A stretch of 64,000 nt of DNA from Streblospio benedicti (GCA_019095985.1 CM032666.1:7950467-8014466); one strand, 5' to 3'. Counted from the stretch's first letter, positions 1 through 12,900 are shown. A program made the numbers and translations. Notes: generated by a model not told the origin, from the sequence alone.

Positions 1-1914
1 TAAATATTTCATATTTCATGATTGTACATAAATCATTACTATTTAAGCATAGCTTTCTTGATCATTCATCCAGGTTGTCTTAAGCATTTTCGGAACCAAA
101 AACAAGACAATGTAAGACATTTTTAAGACCTTGAAAGTAAATAAGATGATCTGTTTGGCAGCATCCATAAACAATGTTTGAAAATGACAAAATAAAGTAT
201 GTCCGAAAGGCAACCCAAGGCAGTGTCTTTTTAAGACTTCTTTTAGCAAAACAAGACTTTCTAGAAAAGAAATATAAAATGAACCTTTTTGTTTTTGACC
301 TGGTCTGACATATGAAAAGCTATGATGAAGTTGTGCTTTTTCTACAACAAATGTTGTCTAAACCGTCCATTCACAGACTGTCCAAAAGTTAATGCTATTA
401 TTTTTCAAAATAAAAACTAAATAAGATTATAACAGATTTTAATTAAGACATTTGAAATACACCCTGTAATTGTATGTAACAACAAAATCAAGTTGACTGC
501 TTCAGAATATTTGAATGTCTTGTACTGGGAGAATAATTTGGAACCTTTTATCATTTTCTTCTAAATTAGTTGAGACTTACCCAAATCGCTAGATTAATTC
601 TCTTCCCACTTATGTTTAATTTCTTTGTTAGAAATGATGCCTGAAAGTAAATAAATCATTTGTCAATCATAGCAATATGTAAGTGCAATGGATATTTTCA
701 AGTTGAGTTTTGTAACTTATTTTTTTCTCTTAGATTTGAAACAAGTTTGGTTATGACAGCTGCCATCATATCTCCCTTAGAGTCACCAATCTCACAATGT
801 CAGTACACTTAAATCTACGTAATCACTATTTACTGTTTCAGTTCATTCAAACACCTCCATTTACCCGCCCTCCCCATATTTTGGATGATATGAACTTAAC
901 CAACCCCCCCCCCATCCTGGGCAGTTGCATCGGTGTCGCATTTTAATTTCATTTAGTAACATCCCCAAAAATAAAAAGAAATCATATTTTTCTGGTAAAC
1001 ATGCTAGTTTTATGGGCGCAGCCATATTTGTTTACATTCAAAACAATTATGGCACTACCGCCGGCAATTAAATACACAAGTCAACAATGTACCAGATTGA
1101 ACGGCGTATTGTCACAGCTTTTCGGTGATTTAGACAAAACTACCTCACCCAGCAGCATATTGAATCACGTTGCGCAAGCAGTGTCAACAATGGTGTGGTG
1201 TCAAACTAGACGGCCACAATTGTGGCAAAAGTTAAAAGGATAGAAATAAATGATGTACTACGTTTCTATACGGCAGACACAGTATACATAACAAAAAGCA
1301 CGTAAAAGTCAAATAAACATCCAAATTTCTCATTGAAATATGAAGAAAAGTGATTGTTTATAGGGACGAACTTCTTTTATAGATGTTAAAGTAGAAAGAA
1401 ACCAAATGAAAACGTCAAGGCTAATAAAATACAACTTTAATCGCATAATGTTGCTCACTTTTGTACTTACGATATATATGCGCCAATTGCGGGATACTTT
1501 CGTTTTCACGCAAGTGCGTTTTTAAAGCTGGGGGTTGTTCACAAGATTTTAGCATACAGATATGTTATGTTACGCCTCGTCAGCTTTAAATTTCAAAACG
1601 TCCTTCACCTTCTGTTGTTACAAGATTGCTTTTGTTACGTTCTATCGTCATCCGAATAATTACCGGCCGTCCGGCAATTGGCACGCGCATCTACCAGTAT
1701 TGGTCGAAATGGAATTTAAACATTCTACCGTTTATCCGCCCACCCCAAATCGAATCATTTTCAAGTTAAACACATTGGGCGCTTGAATGAGCCGATACGG
1801 TACTTATATATTGATTGATATTGATTGATTGATATTCTTCAGGAACTAATGTTCCTAGGATAGTACATGAAAACGTACATATATATGTAATGCTTATTTC
1901 CAATGTGGTCCTTG
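1..1914. other. AT-rich non-coding DNA, presumed RAB21 intron or flank
   Basis: No exon of any recognised protein is visible on either strand. The stretch lies downstream of RAB21 exon 1 on the minus strand, so it is probably intron 1 of that gene. I looked for the next RAB21 exon, which should encode the WDTAGQ switch II motif, and did not see it. A short C-tract lies near 905 and a degenerate (ATTG)n stretch near 1810-1835. The small open frames here show no domain. Confidence 0.5.
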
Positions 1915-2275
1915 TTTGTTTGGCAGGTTAGGTAACCAACTGAGCCAGGGGTGTACGGGAGGGATCACACTAGCTATAGTTTTCAAGCTAGGTGAGTTCT
2001 TTTATGTGCAGAGGGATGACTGTCCTCTACACGGGACACGCCTTTTAACGAGGCTTCCGAACCTCGGCCTTGGTGTCGTCACCGTCTTGCATGATATACT
2101 CGACAGCAGCGACACGCTGTGTGGAAATCGGCAGTACAGTGGCAGACGCACTACGTAACTTTTTGGCGCCACGAAGTCTGCCGAGGCCGGGGCGCGAACT
2201 TACGATGCAGGAAGCTCCTGTTTGTCGGTCATACGCGCTAACCACTGTACTAACAAGGACCATATATGACCAGCT
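1915..2275 (-). repeat. tRNA-derived SINE, copy 1
   Basis: Read on the minus strand, the block at about 2270-2175 looks like a tRNA head: an A-box-like stretch (ACAGTGGTTAGCGCG) is followed about 40 bases later by a B-box-like stretch (AAGTTCGCGCCC). The body continues to about 1915 and ends near GGTAACCAACTGAG read on the plus strand. A related copy lies in the opposite orientation at 31666-31985 inside MAN2C1, which shows a dispersed family. The exact ends are uncertain. Confidence 0.7.
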
Positions 2276-2393
2276 GCTTACCCCGATGTTTTTGTGTTCT
2301 ATGTGTAAATTAGTGATTTTCAAATGATAAAATGTATGTGTGGTTTAACTGACATTAGTCAATGAACCGACCTACATCATGAACTCATATCAA

Positions 2394-2501
2394 CACAAAT
2401 ATTCCGGGATCGTGTTACGTCAGAACTGCCAATAACTTGAATCTAGGCACAAATATCCCGGGATGGTGTTATGTCAGAACTGCCATTAACTTGAATCTAG
2501 G
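2394..2501. repeat. 54-bp tandem duplication
   Basis: Two adjacent copies of a 54-base unit (2394-2447 and 2448-2501) both begin CACAAATAT and end GAATCTAGG, with a handful of differences. The repeat lies in the presumed RAB21 intron 1. Confidence 0.85.
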
Positions 2502-2721
2502 TAAGATGTTGTCAAGTACTGTATATATAGATATAGTAATGGTATTTATTGTGACTTCCGAGGATTATTTTGGTGTGTGTTATTTATTTTCATATTGTTG
2601 GGAAGATGTTCGTCTACAGATATCAGCTGATAGATATACTAGACTCTAGTATATAGTTAAAACTCCTATGCAGTTTCATACCTTAAACGGATTCATATAT
2701 ATATTTATATTACTAATTTAC

Positions 2722-2856
2722 CTGGAGAGTTGTAATATGCTTGTCATTGAATTTATTTTCTATGTATCGCAGTACAAGTGATGTTTTTCCAACTGCGCCT
2801 TCCCCCAGGAGAACTACTTTAAACGAGTAGCTTCGTGCAGCTGCACTTTCTGCCAT
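2722..2856 (-). CDS. RAB21: RAB21-like small GTPase, exon 1
   Basis: This 135-bp exon encodes 45 residues starting MAESAAARSYSFKVVLLGEG and continuing through the P-loop (GEGAVGKTS, residues 18-26) to a segment ending KHITTLQ, followed by a clean GTAAAT donor. The order YSFKVVLLGEG, then VGKTSLVLRY, then ENKFNDKHITTLQ is diagnostic of RAB21, an early-endosome GTPase involved in integrin and cargo trafficking. Only the first exon is visible; switch I, switch II, the TKxD-type motif and the prenylated C-terminus must lie beyond the left edge. The gene points away from RABL3, whose start codon is 4.1 kb to the right. The ATG is chosen because it is the first in frame and gives the usual short Ala/Ser-rich leader. 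Confidence 0.93.
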
Positions 2857-3049
2857 TGTCTAGATATACTGTAAATTAGCTTATCGCCGTATCTAACAAT
2901 CGTTTCAGAACTCTAAACCTAGTTCTATATGACCCGTAAGAGCTTTAAATGGTACAAAAATAAGATAGTTTGTCCACCATTTTTTCTCGTGACATCACAT
3001 CTATTTTGATACGCTCTGTTTACAGAAATTTAATTGCTAGAAAAAATAT

Positions 3050-3400
3050 ATGTTTAGCGTTAGTTATTTTGGGTGCACAGTACAAGATCACAGTACAAAT
3101 TTTGACATGCACACACTGCACACTAGGGAGAAAGAAGATGAACAACACTTTCCTGTCCTGAGATGCACCCTCTACAAACAAGAAAGAAATGACTTCAAGA
3201 GACACATCATGCAACTAAACCCGTTCTCGGTACAATACAATGATACTTACTGGTTTATATTTCTCCTCTCAAACGAGGACAAAGAGATATGCCAGGCAGT
3301 CAGCAAATATTTATATGACTGCATGGCCCTACGCAGTCAATAACTCCACTCTCAACAGTGTGGCCACCTGTGTGACAATTAATATCTAGGATGAATAAAT
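3050..3400 (+). mobile_element. LINE ORF2 C-terminal tail
   Basis: A 97-codon frame contains DEQHF, then CTLYKQERNDF, then SNEDKEICQAVSKYLYDC. This is the general pattern of the C-terminal tail after the reverse transcriptase in many non-LTR retrotransposons (HF...C.LY...R..F, then LLS and a final helix). It stops at 3343 and is followed by AT-rich DNA with AATAAATGAAT, which could be the 3' tail. No reverse transcriptase core is present, so this is a 5'-truncated copy. The clade cannot be assigned from the tail alone. Confidence 0.6.
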
Positions 3401-3479
3401 GAATATATTTCTATATTTGTATTTGAATAATTATATCTAAAATAAGAGAGTTGTCCAATCTATACTTATCGTCAGTAGG

Positions 3480-6170
3480 ATGGCCCATCAGCTAGAGCTG
3501 TTGGAGGCCCAGAAGCAACAAAAAGAACAGTAGAAAGTACCTGAGACTATCCCAGGTGTCAATAAAGTGCACTTTCGGCAAGGAAAGGGGGGAGGTTGCA
3601 GTACCAACAGTTCCAACAGAAGCAAAGCCCAAAGACAAGCGCCAAGACCCCCACCTCAAGCAGCACCAGGAGGAGGTTATAGCAGGTGTGGAGACACCCA
3701 TGCCCCCATTAGTTCATGCCCAGCCTACAGGCGCTCTAGCAATTACTGATATCAGTTAGATCACCACTTTTTGGTTTATCGGAAGAAACTCAATTAGAGC
3801 CGTAGAGTGATGCAGCTTCAGCCCTAAGATCAGTGGCCTCTGCCCCATCAAGGCACACACTCCCATACCATCAAGACAGTTTCTGGCTCTATTCCATCCA
3901 CTGCCCAGATAGTACCCCACCTTGTGAAGTGGCACTCTCAGTAGGTGGCACCATCATCGGCTTCAAGATAGACACAGGAGCAGATATCACTCATGAATAA
4001 AACCAGCAAACCCCTTATTACACTCAACATATTGCCCAGCTGATGTCACCAGGAGGTGCAGTACGCAGAATAGGAGAATTCTATGTTACAGCCACATTTA
4101 AAGGAAATCAGTTTTGTTTCGAAGTCATTGTAGTCCCTGGGGGCAGTCGCCTCTTCAGCCATAGCATAGCTATGATGATGGGCCTGGTGTTGCGAATTGA
4201 GAAAATAGTTCGGGACGACATGTTTGCAGTAGAAAAAAGTAAACAAGCCAGTAATATCCACCTAAAGGAAGGCGCCAAGCCCCATACCATCTTGACAACA
4301 TAGAGAGTTTTGTTTCCGCTCCTGCAAAAATAGAAGAAACACTTCAACACCTCTAACAATGTAATGTAATAAGTCGGGTGACTGTCCCAAGCAATTGGTG
4401 CACTGGAATGGTACAAGTTCTGAAATGTAACCAAAACGGTATGAGTGACTGTTGACTACAAGAAGGAACTAAAAATGCTTCACTGAAATGCAAGCAGTCC
4501 GGACTTTAAACCACAGAGCTGAGAGTGTGGCTAGTGATGCTAGTGAGAAAGAATCCGAGAAGAAACATCTGGAGAAAGTGTTAGGGTTCAACGGATACCC
4601 CAAAAGTGTGAGGATAAAGAGCAAGCTGAAGGGAAGACAGACTGCACAGGATACAGATGTACAGGTGGATCGCCCCAAGAGACCTCTGGTAGTGATACCA
4701 TATATTCAAGGAGTGTCTGAACACATAAGAAGGGTGATGTACCAATACAGTGTGCAGGTGTTCTTTAAACCTGTGAACACTCTCAGACAGCTACTGGTGA
4801 GACCCAAGGACCCCCTGGAGAAAGAACGTGTGATTGGACCGGTCTACCAGATAAAGTGCCAGGATTGCGAGGCCTCGTACGTGGGAGAGACTGAAGGCGC
4901 GTTAAAAGCGAGGTTCCTGGAACACTGCAGACCCAGTTCCGCTGGATCAGAGGTGTCTCGTCACCTGCACACAGACAGTAAAGGACAGTGTCTCTCTCGA
5001 AGGGACTAACATCTTATGTGTGGAACCCAAATATTTCGAACATGGCGTGAAAGAGGCCATTCATATCAGGAAACTCAAGCCCTCACTAAATAGAGATGGG
5101 GGCAGGTACCAGCTTCCTTCCATCTGGAACAATGTCCTCACCCGAGAGGGGGAGGGGGGCGCACAACCCAGGGATTTCCCGAGGTCCCAGTAATGACAAA
5201 TGATGTCAACCACTGTGATCAAGATGGTGGATGCGGTCGAAAGCTCAGTGTATGAACTGATTATTATCCTTGTTTAGAAACTATTGTTGAACTTGTAAAC
5301 CTCATACTTGCAAAGAGAAAATCAGGAAACCACCTTGGATCCACCATTAGTGAAAGTGGCTCGCTACATCATCAGTGACTGGGCCAAGTATCAATCAGCA
5401 ATATCGCTGGCAGTTCAGCCTTTGTATCAGGCCCAAGACCAGCAGTCAGAATTAGACAGACTGATCATCCATGGGAGTAGGCTCATAATCCCCAAGGCAC
5501 TGAACGTAGAGGTATCAAAACTGCATGATCTCACCAAGGCAGAGAAAAGTGCAGAGACAGTGGTTGTACATCTGTATGGTGGCCCAGCATCGGGTAATAC
5601 ATCAATGGCATGGTAGACTCATGCATGTACTGCATAGAGGACAGTCCAGCTAAGCATCAGGGGTCGTTGAAGCTGACCCCACTACCCAATCGGCCATGGG
5701 AGATGATTGCAGTAGACCTGTGTGAATACAACAAGAGACAATATCTGATAACTGTTGACTACCACCCACGGTGAATCAAGATAGACCTCCTCATCACAAC
5801 AACATCAACATCAGTCATAAGGAAGCTTAAGCATATGATCGCCATGCATGGCATACCTGAATTACTGAGGCCCTAATGGGAAGGATTTTGAGGATTCTGG
5901 TCCAAGTGCTGCCTAAAAACCTGGCTCCCAACCACTTACTCATTAAGGAACAGGACTCTTGTATGAAGGAAGTATACAAGCAGGCCTATAACCAACTCCA
6001 TGGGGAAAGCCCCCTGTCAGTGTTATAACTGGGCCAAGAGGTCCAGATCTGAACAAATCAACAGCACAACTGGAAGAATCCGGTAGTTGTTCTTCTGACA
6101 GACACCGCTACTGGACAAAATCACCATCATCAGCATATGTCATGATTGGCAGGAACATGTTAATTTTTCC
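3480..6170 (+). mobile_element. Ty3/gypsy-like retroelement fossil, plus strand
   Basis: Scattered recognisable parts run in the order expected for gag-pol: a gag-like start with a Cys/His patch near 3670-3730, a protease-like IDTGAD motif near 3970, an RNase H/integrase-side segment at 5310-5616, and an integrase-like segment (PWEMIAVDLCEYN, then ITVDY) near 5690-5765. The copy is old and heavily broken, and I see no clear LTR pair. A Penelope-like fragment interrupts it at about 4485-5270. It lies between RAB21 and RABL3. Confidence 0.7.
4485..5270 (+). mobile_element. Penelope-like element fragment with GIY-YIG endonuclease
   Basis: The 173-codon frame at 4488-5009 ends in a GIY-YIG-type domain: GPVYQIKCQDC, then ASYVGETEGALKARFLEH. 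Immediately downstream another frame gives EAIHIRKLKPSLNRDGG, the usual end of Penelope-like proteins. The segment upstream of the nuclease (PYIQGVSEHIRRV, then FKPVNTLRQLL) is the linker typical of this group and matches the same region of the element at 40948-42340. No reverse transcriptase is present, so this is a truncated copy sitting inside the Ty3 fossil. Confidence 0.8.
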
Positions 6171-6264
6171 CTTGTACGCGATATTAGCCTACGCTAGCGT
6201 TTATTATGTACTGTAATTCCACATTCCCAAAAATTTTGTCCTCATGTGGGATTCAAAACTATGA

Positions 6265-6365
6265 AATCTAGGTTAAGAGTTGTGGGTTTGATTCCCAGTC
6301 AGGTTTGATGGTAAGTGTTTAGCACTGCTCCTATGTTTGGTAGAATTATGCTTGCTAAAATGACG
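6265..6365 (+). repeat. SINE fragment, partial
   Basis: The block around GGGTTTGATTCCCAGTCAGG resembles a B-box followed by the conserved post-tRNA segment also seen in the SINEs at 21598 and 52792 (a GGGTCTGGT..GTGGGTGTT-like run). It is short and decayed. Confidence 0.4.
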
Positions 6366-6370
6366 TGTTA

Positions 6371-6431
6371 TTGAGAGTGAGAGTGAGAGAGTGAGAGTGA
6401 GAGTGAGCGTGAGCGTGAGAGAGAGAGAGTT
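6371..6431. repeat. (GAGAGT)n/(GA)n microsatellite
   Basis: An imperfect run of GAGAGT, GAGCGT and GAGA units covers about 60 bp. Confidence 0.9.
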
Positions 6432-6745
6432 TTAAAATGTATCCGCAAGCACTGGGAATCACATATAGATTATTCTAGGTAGCGGTCATTTGGAGTGCAA
6501 AAAAGTCCTTTCTGATATTGCTCTGACATATGTATTTGCAGTGACTTTTCACACTAAGATCATGCCCTTGCTTTACTCTTTGCTTAGTATGAAAGGGAGA
6601 GAACTTTGTAATTCCTTTGCATAAATACGAGTTGGATTTGATTTGATAAGATCTCTACATTGTCTCCTACACATGGGCTTGGGGGGTCAAGAGCTTTCAT
6701 TGTATTTAAAACTATTCATTCGTCTTATAAAATTGCAGGGTAGAA

Positions 6746-6880
6746 CCACGGGAGCTCTTTATATGAGTGTATATAATGTTATATAATGTTATAGTGTGCA
6801 TTCATGGCCTATGCTTACGCATAGGTGGTAGCTATACACCAAACTACTGCTTATATTACTCATATAAAGAGCGCCCGTGG
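6746..6880. mobile_element. Short inverted-repeat element (MITE-like) upstream of RABL3
   Basis: The arms CCACGGGAGCTCTTTATATG (6746-6765) and CATATAAAGAGCGCCCGTGG (6861-6880) are near-perfect reverse complements around an AT-rich centre. The element ends only about 100 bp before the RABL3 start codon, so it lies in the likely promoter or 5' UTR. Confidence 0.65.
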
Positions 6881-6983
6881 GTAGAACGGGAAGCCCGTTA
6901 ACATAAGAATTTTTGTGATGAGACCTAAATCTGTAGTTTAAATAATTTAGCGGGCAATATGCGTAATGTTACAGCTTACATCA

Positions 6984-9900
6984 ATGATGGCTGCCATCGA
7001 CAAAATTCGTGTGTTAGTTGTTGGTGATTCTGGTAATTAATTTACTCATTTAAACATATCACAAGAAACGCGTACTTTATAATGATAAAATGTTATGGTC
7101 TCAAATATTATTTATGATTTACACACCGTCATGCGACATTAGCGAGCCAATATTGGTGAATTTGTGACCCCCTAAATGCGATTTTGGAAGGGTTCAAAGG
7201 ATTTGACGTGCCAAGTCAGTGCTAGAACAGCACACAGTGAGCACACGCATATCCCGTGAATCCCATTTTTTAAAACGAAAATAAACAATAGCTAGTAAAC
7301 AATCTCCTTCTCTAAACGTATTTTTCAACGCCCATTGTCACCATGGATATTAAATGTTTGGTTTGAATATTTCATTTTCAACTATTTTCTTATCAATAAA
7401 ATAGATAGAGCACTGCACACCCAGTTCGTGTGCACACCCAGTTCGTGTGTTATTTAATTAAAATTGTTAGGCTCAAAACAATTAGCACACAATATTACTA
7501 CTTTAAACATTATTGCCAAAGTGAAAAAATAAAATTTCTAGTAAGATCTAATATAAATAAACATGTTCAAATCCCCGATTATCGCCACGCACGAACTGGG
7601 TGTGCATGCAACGAATTGCACCATAGATCATATTAGTCTCTTTTACAGCCGACCACTGACTTTCGGCGCAAGGCTCTCAAGCACTGGTACTTGCGTAGCT
7701 GGCGTCTGTGGTAGAGACTAAGGGATCGTTCACAAATGACGTCACCTCATTTTTGGCCTTTTTTTGACCCCCCCCCCCTTGTCACCTTTCGTCATCTTTT
7801 TCAGCACACCCCCTCCTGATAAGTGACGTCATCTTTGCCTCAACCCTCCCCCCCCCCGCCCCACCTGCGCGCGCATCATGGTTTATCGATGACATTTAAA
7901 ATTGATTTAACTGTGCCGTTATGTAAATACATTTAGATATAAATGTCCATACTTTAGACATAATTTTACAAATGTATTTAGTATATAAAGCAAACATAGC
8001 AATGTGGTTGCAGCTAGTAGATATATAACAACTCACTTAAAACGTCAGAAAGTAATTTCAAATAATGTTAAATAACTACTTTTTTTTTCTTTTTTTCCCC
8101 CAAAAAGGTGACATCACCCAAGCGTTAGACCCCCCCTGTCACTTTTCGTCATCTTTCACTGTCATGGTTTATCGATGACATTTAAAATTGATTTAACTGT
8201 GCCGTTATGTAAATACATTTAGATATAAATGTCCATACTTTAGACATAATTTTACAAATGTATTTAGTATATAAAGCAAACATAGCAATGTGGTTGCAGC
8301 TAGTAGATATATAACAACTCACTTAAAACGTCAGAAAGTAATTTCAAATAATGTTAAATAACTACTTTTTTTTTCTTTTTTTCCCCCAAAAAGGTGACAT
8401 CACCCAAGCTGCTAGACCCCCCCCCTGTCACCTTTCGTCATCTTTCACTGTAACCCCCCCTTGCCGGGTGACGTCATTTGTGAACGATCCCTCTGAAGAT
8501 CATATAATTTTAATGAATCATAACAACTGTGTTTATCATGCGACAATATAAGTAAGTAGCTTTATTTTGACACATCAAACACTATTTAGGGTTCATTAAT
8601 AACTGTGCTACGATTGTTTAAACAATAAAATGCACGAACTGGGTGTGCAATGATCTATGTATGTGGCATTTACGGGCTCAGTGTGCACTAAAAAAACTCA
8701 CAGGATTTGTGTGCGTTGCTCTAAATTGACAGTATTTGTGTACAAACTGAATACATGTATATTGTACTGTTATTTGTACCGTCATAATTATAATTACAAG
8801 GATATTCATCATACAATACTTATTACATAATTGTAGTTTCTTGCATTATAAATCTATAATGAACATAGTAACTATAATAAGATAACTTACAATTTAGAAA
8901 GCACATGTTGATGATACTGACAAACCATTACTAATTATTTCATAAAATCAATAAATACAGTACAACTACGTAATAAGATCAATAATCCTACATCCCCCCC
9001 AAGTCCATGAGCAGAGGGAATGGACTTAGATTGTCCACTTTCCAGATTCCGGTTCAAACCGCATTGGTTTCCTGCGATCCCGTTGAGGGCGCTGTGGAAT
9101 GGGATCTTGTTGAGCTGGGACGGTTGACGCTGGGGCCTGGACAGGAGCTGGCTCGTGATTTTCTTCTGGAGTTGGCATTTGAGTCTGCTCAGGAGTTGCC
9201 ACATTTATACGCTCAGGGGCACATCTCTCCATCATTGGAAGATCCTGCACAGGAATCAGGTAAGTCAGGCGGGGAAATCAGGTGGACTGGCTGTGTCATA
9301 GCAGGATTCTGAGCATGAGTTGGCACCTTAGCTGGTGCAACAGACAGCTGAATTTCAGGCGTGGCTGGTTTGAATGCCCGTAGGAAGCGTCTATTTCTCA
9401 AGGTTAATCGTCCTGATCCATCAACCTTCACCCTGTACTGGTCATTCGCCATGCAGTCTACTATGGTGCCTGATTTATCCCATTTAGTCGCACTTGGGCC
9501 ATGCTGATTCTGTAGGATCACTTTCTCCCCAACAATGAGAGGGCGTAGAGCACGGGAGGGTTCTTGCAATGTCTCTGTCGTCAGAGTGAAACGAGTGTTC
9601 AGCGCAGACTCTTTTGCTGCCCATGCTTTACGCCATGTAGGGCTGATGTGGAACTTGTTGAACTTAGTGAGACGACTGCTGAATGGCAGAGAGTCTCTTA
9701 ATGGCCGCCCAAATAGTATCTGTGCCGGGGATACGTTGCAATCTGTGTCTGGTGTGTTCCTTAATTGCAGAATCGCCCTGACAACTCCATCATGGTCTAA
9801 GCTGCCGGTGGGGCTTGTGTTTGAGACCAGGAGGCGTTTAACAGTTTTTACAGCAACCTCCGCTCTGCCATTTGACTGCGGGAAGTATGCAGAGGAGATG

Positions 9901-12900
9901 CGGTGCCGAACACCCCACGTTTGGAGGAAACTTTCTGTGCTGTTTGCTATAAACTCCGGTCCACCGTCACTTGACAGTTCCTCTGGAACACCAAACGTTG
10001 AAAAGAGGGTACGTAGGTGACGGATGAGGCCGGTGGCTCCTGATAGTCCTGAACTTGTTGGGGACTGAAACACCTCCACCCAACCTGACAACCTATCTCC
10101 CACAACCAGATATTGATGACCTCCATACTTGCAGAAATCAGCGAAGACTTGTTCGAAGGGGGTGGATGGTGGGGTTGATGGGATGGGTGGTGTGGGTGCT
10201 TGTGATGGTGCGTTTCTATTGCAGTGTGTGCAGGCCTCTCTTGTTTCACTGATATCCTTGGACATCCCTGGCCAGTAAACGATAGTTCTTGCTCGCTGTT
10301 CCATTCTGGACGTTCCCTGGTGGGCGGAATGTAAGAGCTTCAGTATCGGTTGCCTTAAAGACACAGGAACTATGACCCGGTCTTGAAACATTAGAACGCC
10401 GTCTTGCACATATACAGAGTCATAAATAGACTTGAATGATGATAAGGAGGGAACATCATGATCGTCTACTTCGGCTCCACATTCCACTAATCTAAGAAGG
10501 TGGTTGAGACAAGGGTCTGCAACAGTTTCATGTGCCAATCTTGACCATGTTATCGCGCAGAATTCTTGAGTGTCATTGCGTATAGATGCCATGAGTACAC
10601 ATTCTGCGATGTCGGGGATGCTTGCTGACACCGTGTCTGAGGACCCTGCTGGAGAGGGATGTCTCGATGTGGCATCTGCAGCGGCGTTCGACTTTCCAGG
10701 GAGGTGTTTTATTTCAAAACGCCACGCCAGTGTTCTTTGCTTCATGCGAAATAACCGTGAATTAGTTATTTCATCAAGGGTTCTGTCACCAAAGATTTTA
10801 GTGAGAGGTTTGTGGTCAGTGACTACTAGCAGATTATCGCATCCCTGTGTGAAATAACGAGTCTGTTCTAGACCCCAGGCCACTGCCAAAGCTTCACCTT
10901 CTATTGCAGCATAGCGTTGTTCTGTGGCCGACAACGATCGAGACCCAGCTAGTGTGATTTTCCATCCATTTTCACAGCAATCGGGGGATCCAGAGGGACA
11001 GGTACAGTGTTGCTGAAGGAGGAAATAACCAATGCCCTGCTTAGACCAGTCTGGTCGCAGGCAGGTGCGTCGCTGTACGTCAAAAATTTCTACCCCTTGC
11101 CTAATTGAATCCATAATGGCCTCTTTTGATTTCTGGAAGGCTTCATCCAGCATTGGAGTCCATGAAAACGGACAGCGGGGGCTAAGGAAAGGTTTGAACG
11201 GCTCCATTGTCTCGCGTAACTGAGCATAATTTGACACTTGGTTTACCAATCCAAACCAGCTTCTGTGTCCGTGGTGGAGGTAGGTTTCGGGAAGTCTCTG
11301 ATGGCATCTAGGTATTTCGGGAGAGGCTCAATTGTAGTATCAGACACTCTGAAACCAGCAAAGTCTGCCTTCCTCACGCAGAACTGGAACTTGTCTGGGT
11401 TGAGTACAATACCTGCCTGGGCAACTCGTGTCAGGAGCTCAATGGTCGTCCACCAGTGTTGTTCCAAGTCCGTGTCATAGTGTATGGTGTCGTCAACACA
11501 GCGTTCGTTACGTTCAAATGATGATAGGATGGCATCAAATCGACAGTTATAGCCATCTCCTGACGACAGGAATCCTTGGGGAGCTCGTGTGTACCTCCAG
11601 CGTCCAAACGGGGTTATAAACGTGGTGTGGTGTCTATCAGACTCCCGTAGGGGAACACTGTGGTAGCCGTTCCAGGCGTCAGTGACAGTTTTCCATGTTG
11701 AAATTATATAGATACCTTCTGTGAGTTTTCCATGTGTTTTTCGGGACACGGCGTGCAAGGTGAAAAGGAGGCTCTGAGGCGAATGTTTCCCGCTTGCAGT
11801 ATTTGTTAAGTGGTGACAAGTCAACTGTTCTGCGGGATGTACCATCATGCTTCCTGGTTATAACCATACGATGGCACCACGTTACGGGCTCCCCATACGG
11901 TACACGCTCTATGACGCCAAGGGCTTCGTCACGCAGAAGGTCGTCATACACTTTTTGCTGCCAGTGAAGGGGTACTGGGGATGGTGTGTGGCACACTTTA
12001 GGCGGAGCTGTTGGATCAACGTGAATCTCAATTGGTGGGCCTTCCATGCACGATAATGCCTGGTGAGGGCATGTGTTAAATGTGGAAGATGCATATCTGT
12101 CAAGTAACCATGCTTTCATTCTGGTGTTGTTTTCAGCTGTGCAGGGAAAGGGAAGGACAGTTGGAGGCAGAGGTGCGGGACAGCGTTGAGGGCAAGAGCA
12201 TGGCCCTTCAGATGAAGTTCCTGGTGCATTGCAGCAGCTGTTGATGACCCGTATTTCGCACTTTGATACTGAATTTCGCATAGATGACTCTCCAGCTGCG
12301 TGAGTTTATTGCCCCTGCCCATCTGATGAGTACATCAGCGTTTCAGCCATAATATCTAGGTTCAAAAGTGACTCATAAGATAGATACATTGCATTTACGC
12401 AACTGCTCACATAGACCATGGATCTGCAGCTTGTTGTTTTGGTGCCATGTGACGTCTGGATTGTAGCAAAGAATGCCCCCTCAATGGAGATAGGTGAGCG
12501 GTTGGCTGCTGTGAATCCCATGGTGACTGGTATGAGGTGGTCTCGTTTGAAGCTGCATGCGAGGAAGTCTTGTAGTGACCACACGTCACACTGTGCACCA
12601 GTGTCAACAATGGCAGACACTTCAACTTGGGTGGTGTTGTGTTTTCATGTCTTTATTCTACGAAGTCTGTCAGTGCATTGAAATACATATGAAAAAGATA
12701 CAGTACAAGCATATAATACACAGAGTCTGAACATATATACACTTTATACACAGCGAATATTAGAGGGCACATAATATAAAGTAAACTAACATTATTGAGT
12801 ACAAACTACAACATCTCCCCTGTTCAGTTCAAGTGTTCCTTATAATATTGTATTAAGATTATATTAAAAACCAAGGCGATCCGGTGGTTTAGTTAGCCTG

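Larger units (their letters stand above)
7414..8649. mobile_element. Inverted-repeat element with arms around GCACACCCAGTTCGTG
   Basis: A 17-bp word (TGCACACCCAGTTCGTG) occurs twice in tandem at 7414-7447. Its reverse complement occurs at 7590-7606 and again at 8633-8649. The simplest reading is a small DNA element whose right arm was duplicated or later separated by insertion of the 7721-8492 MITE. No transposase is visible. Confidence 0.5.

Noticed and set aside
1-2700. Further RAB21 exons
   Set aside because: No WDTAGQ, NKIDL or C-terminal motif was found on the minus strand.
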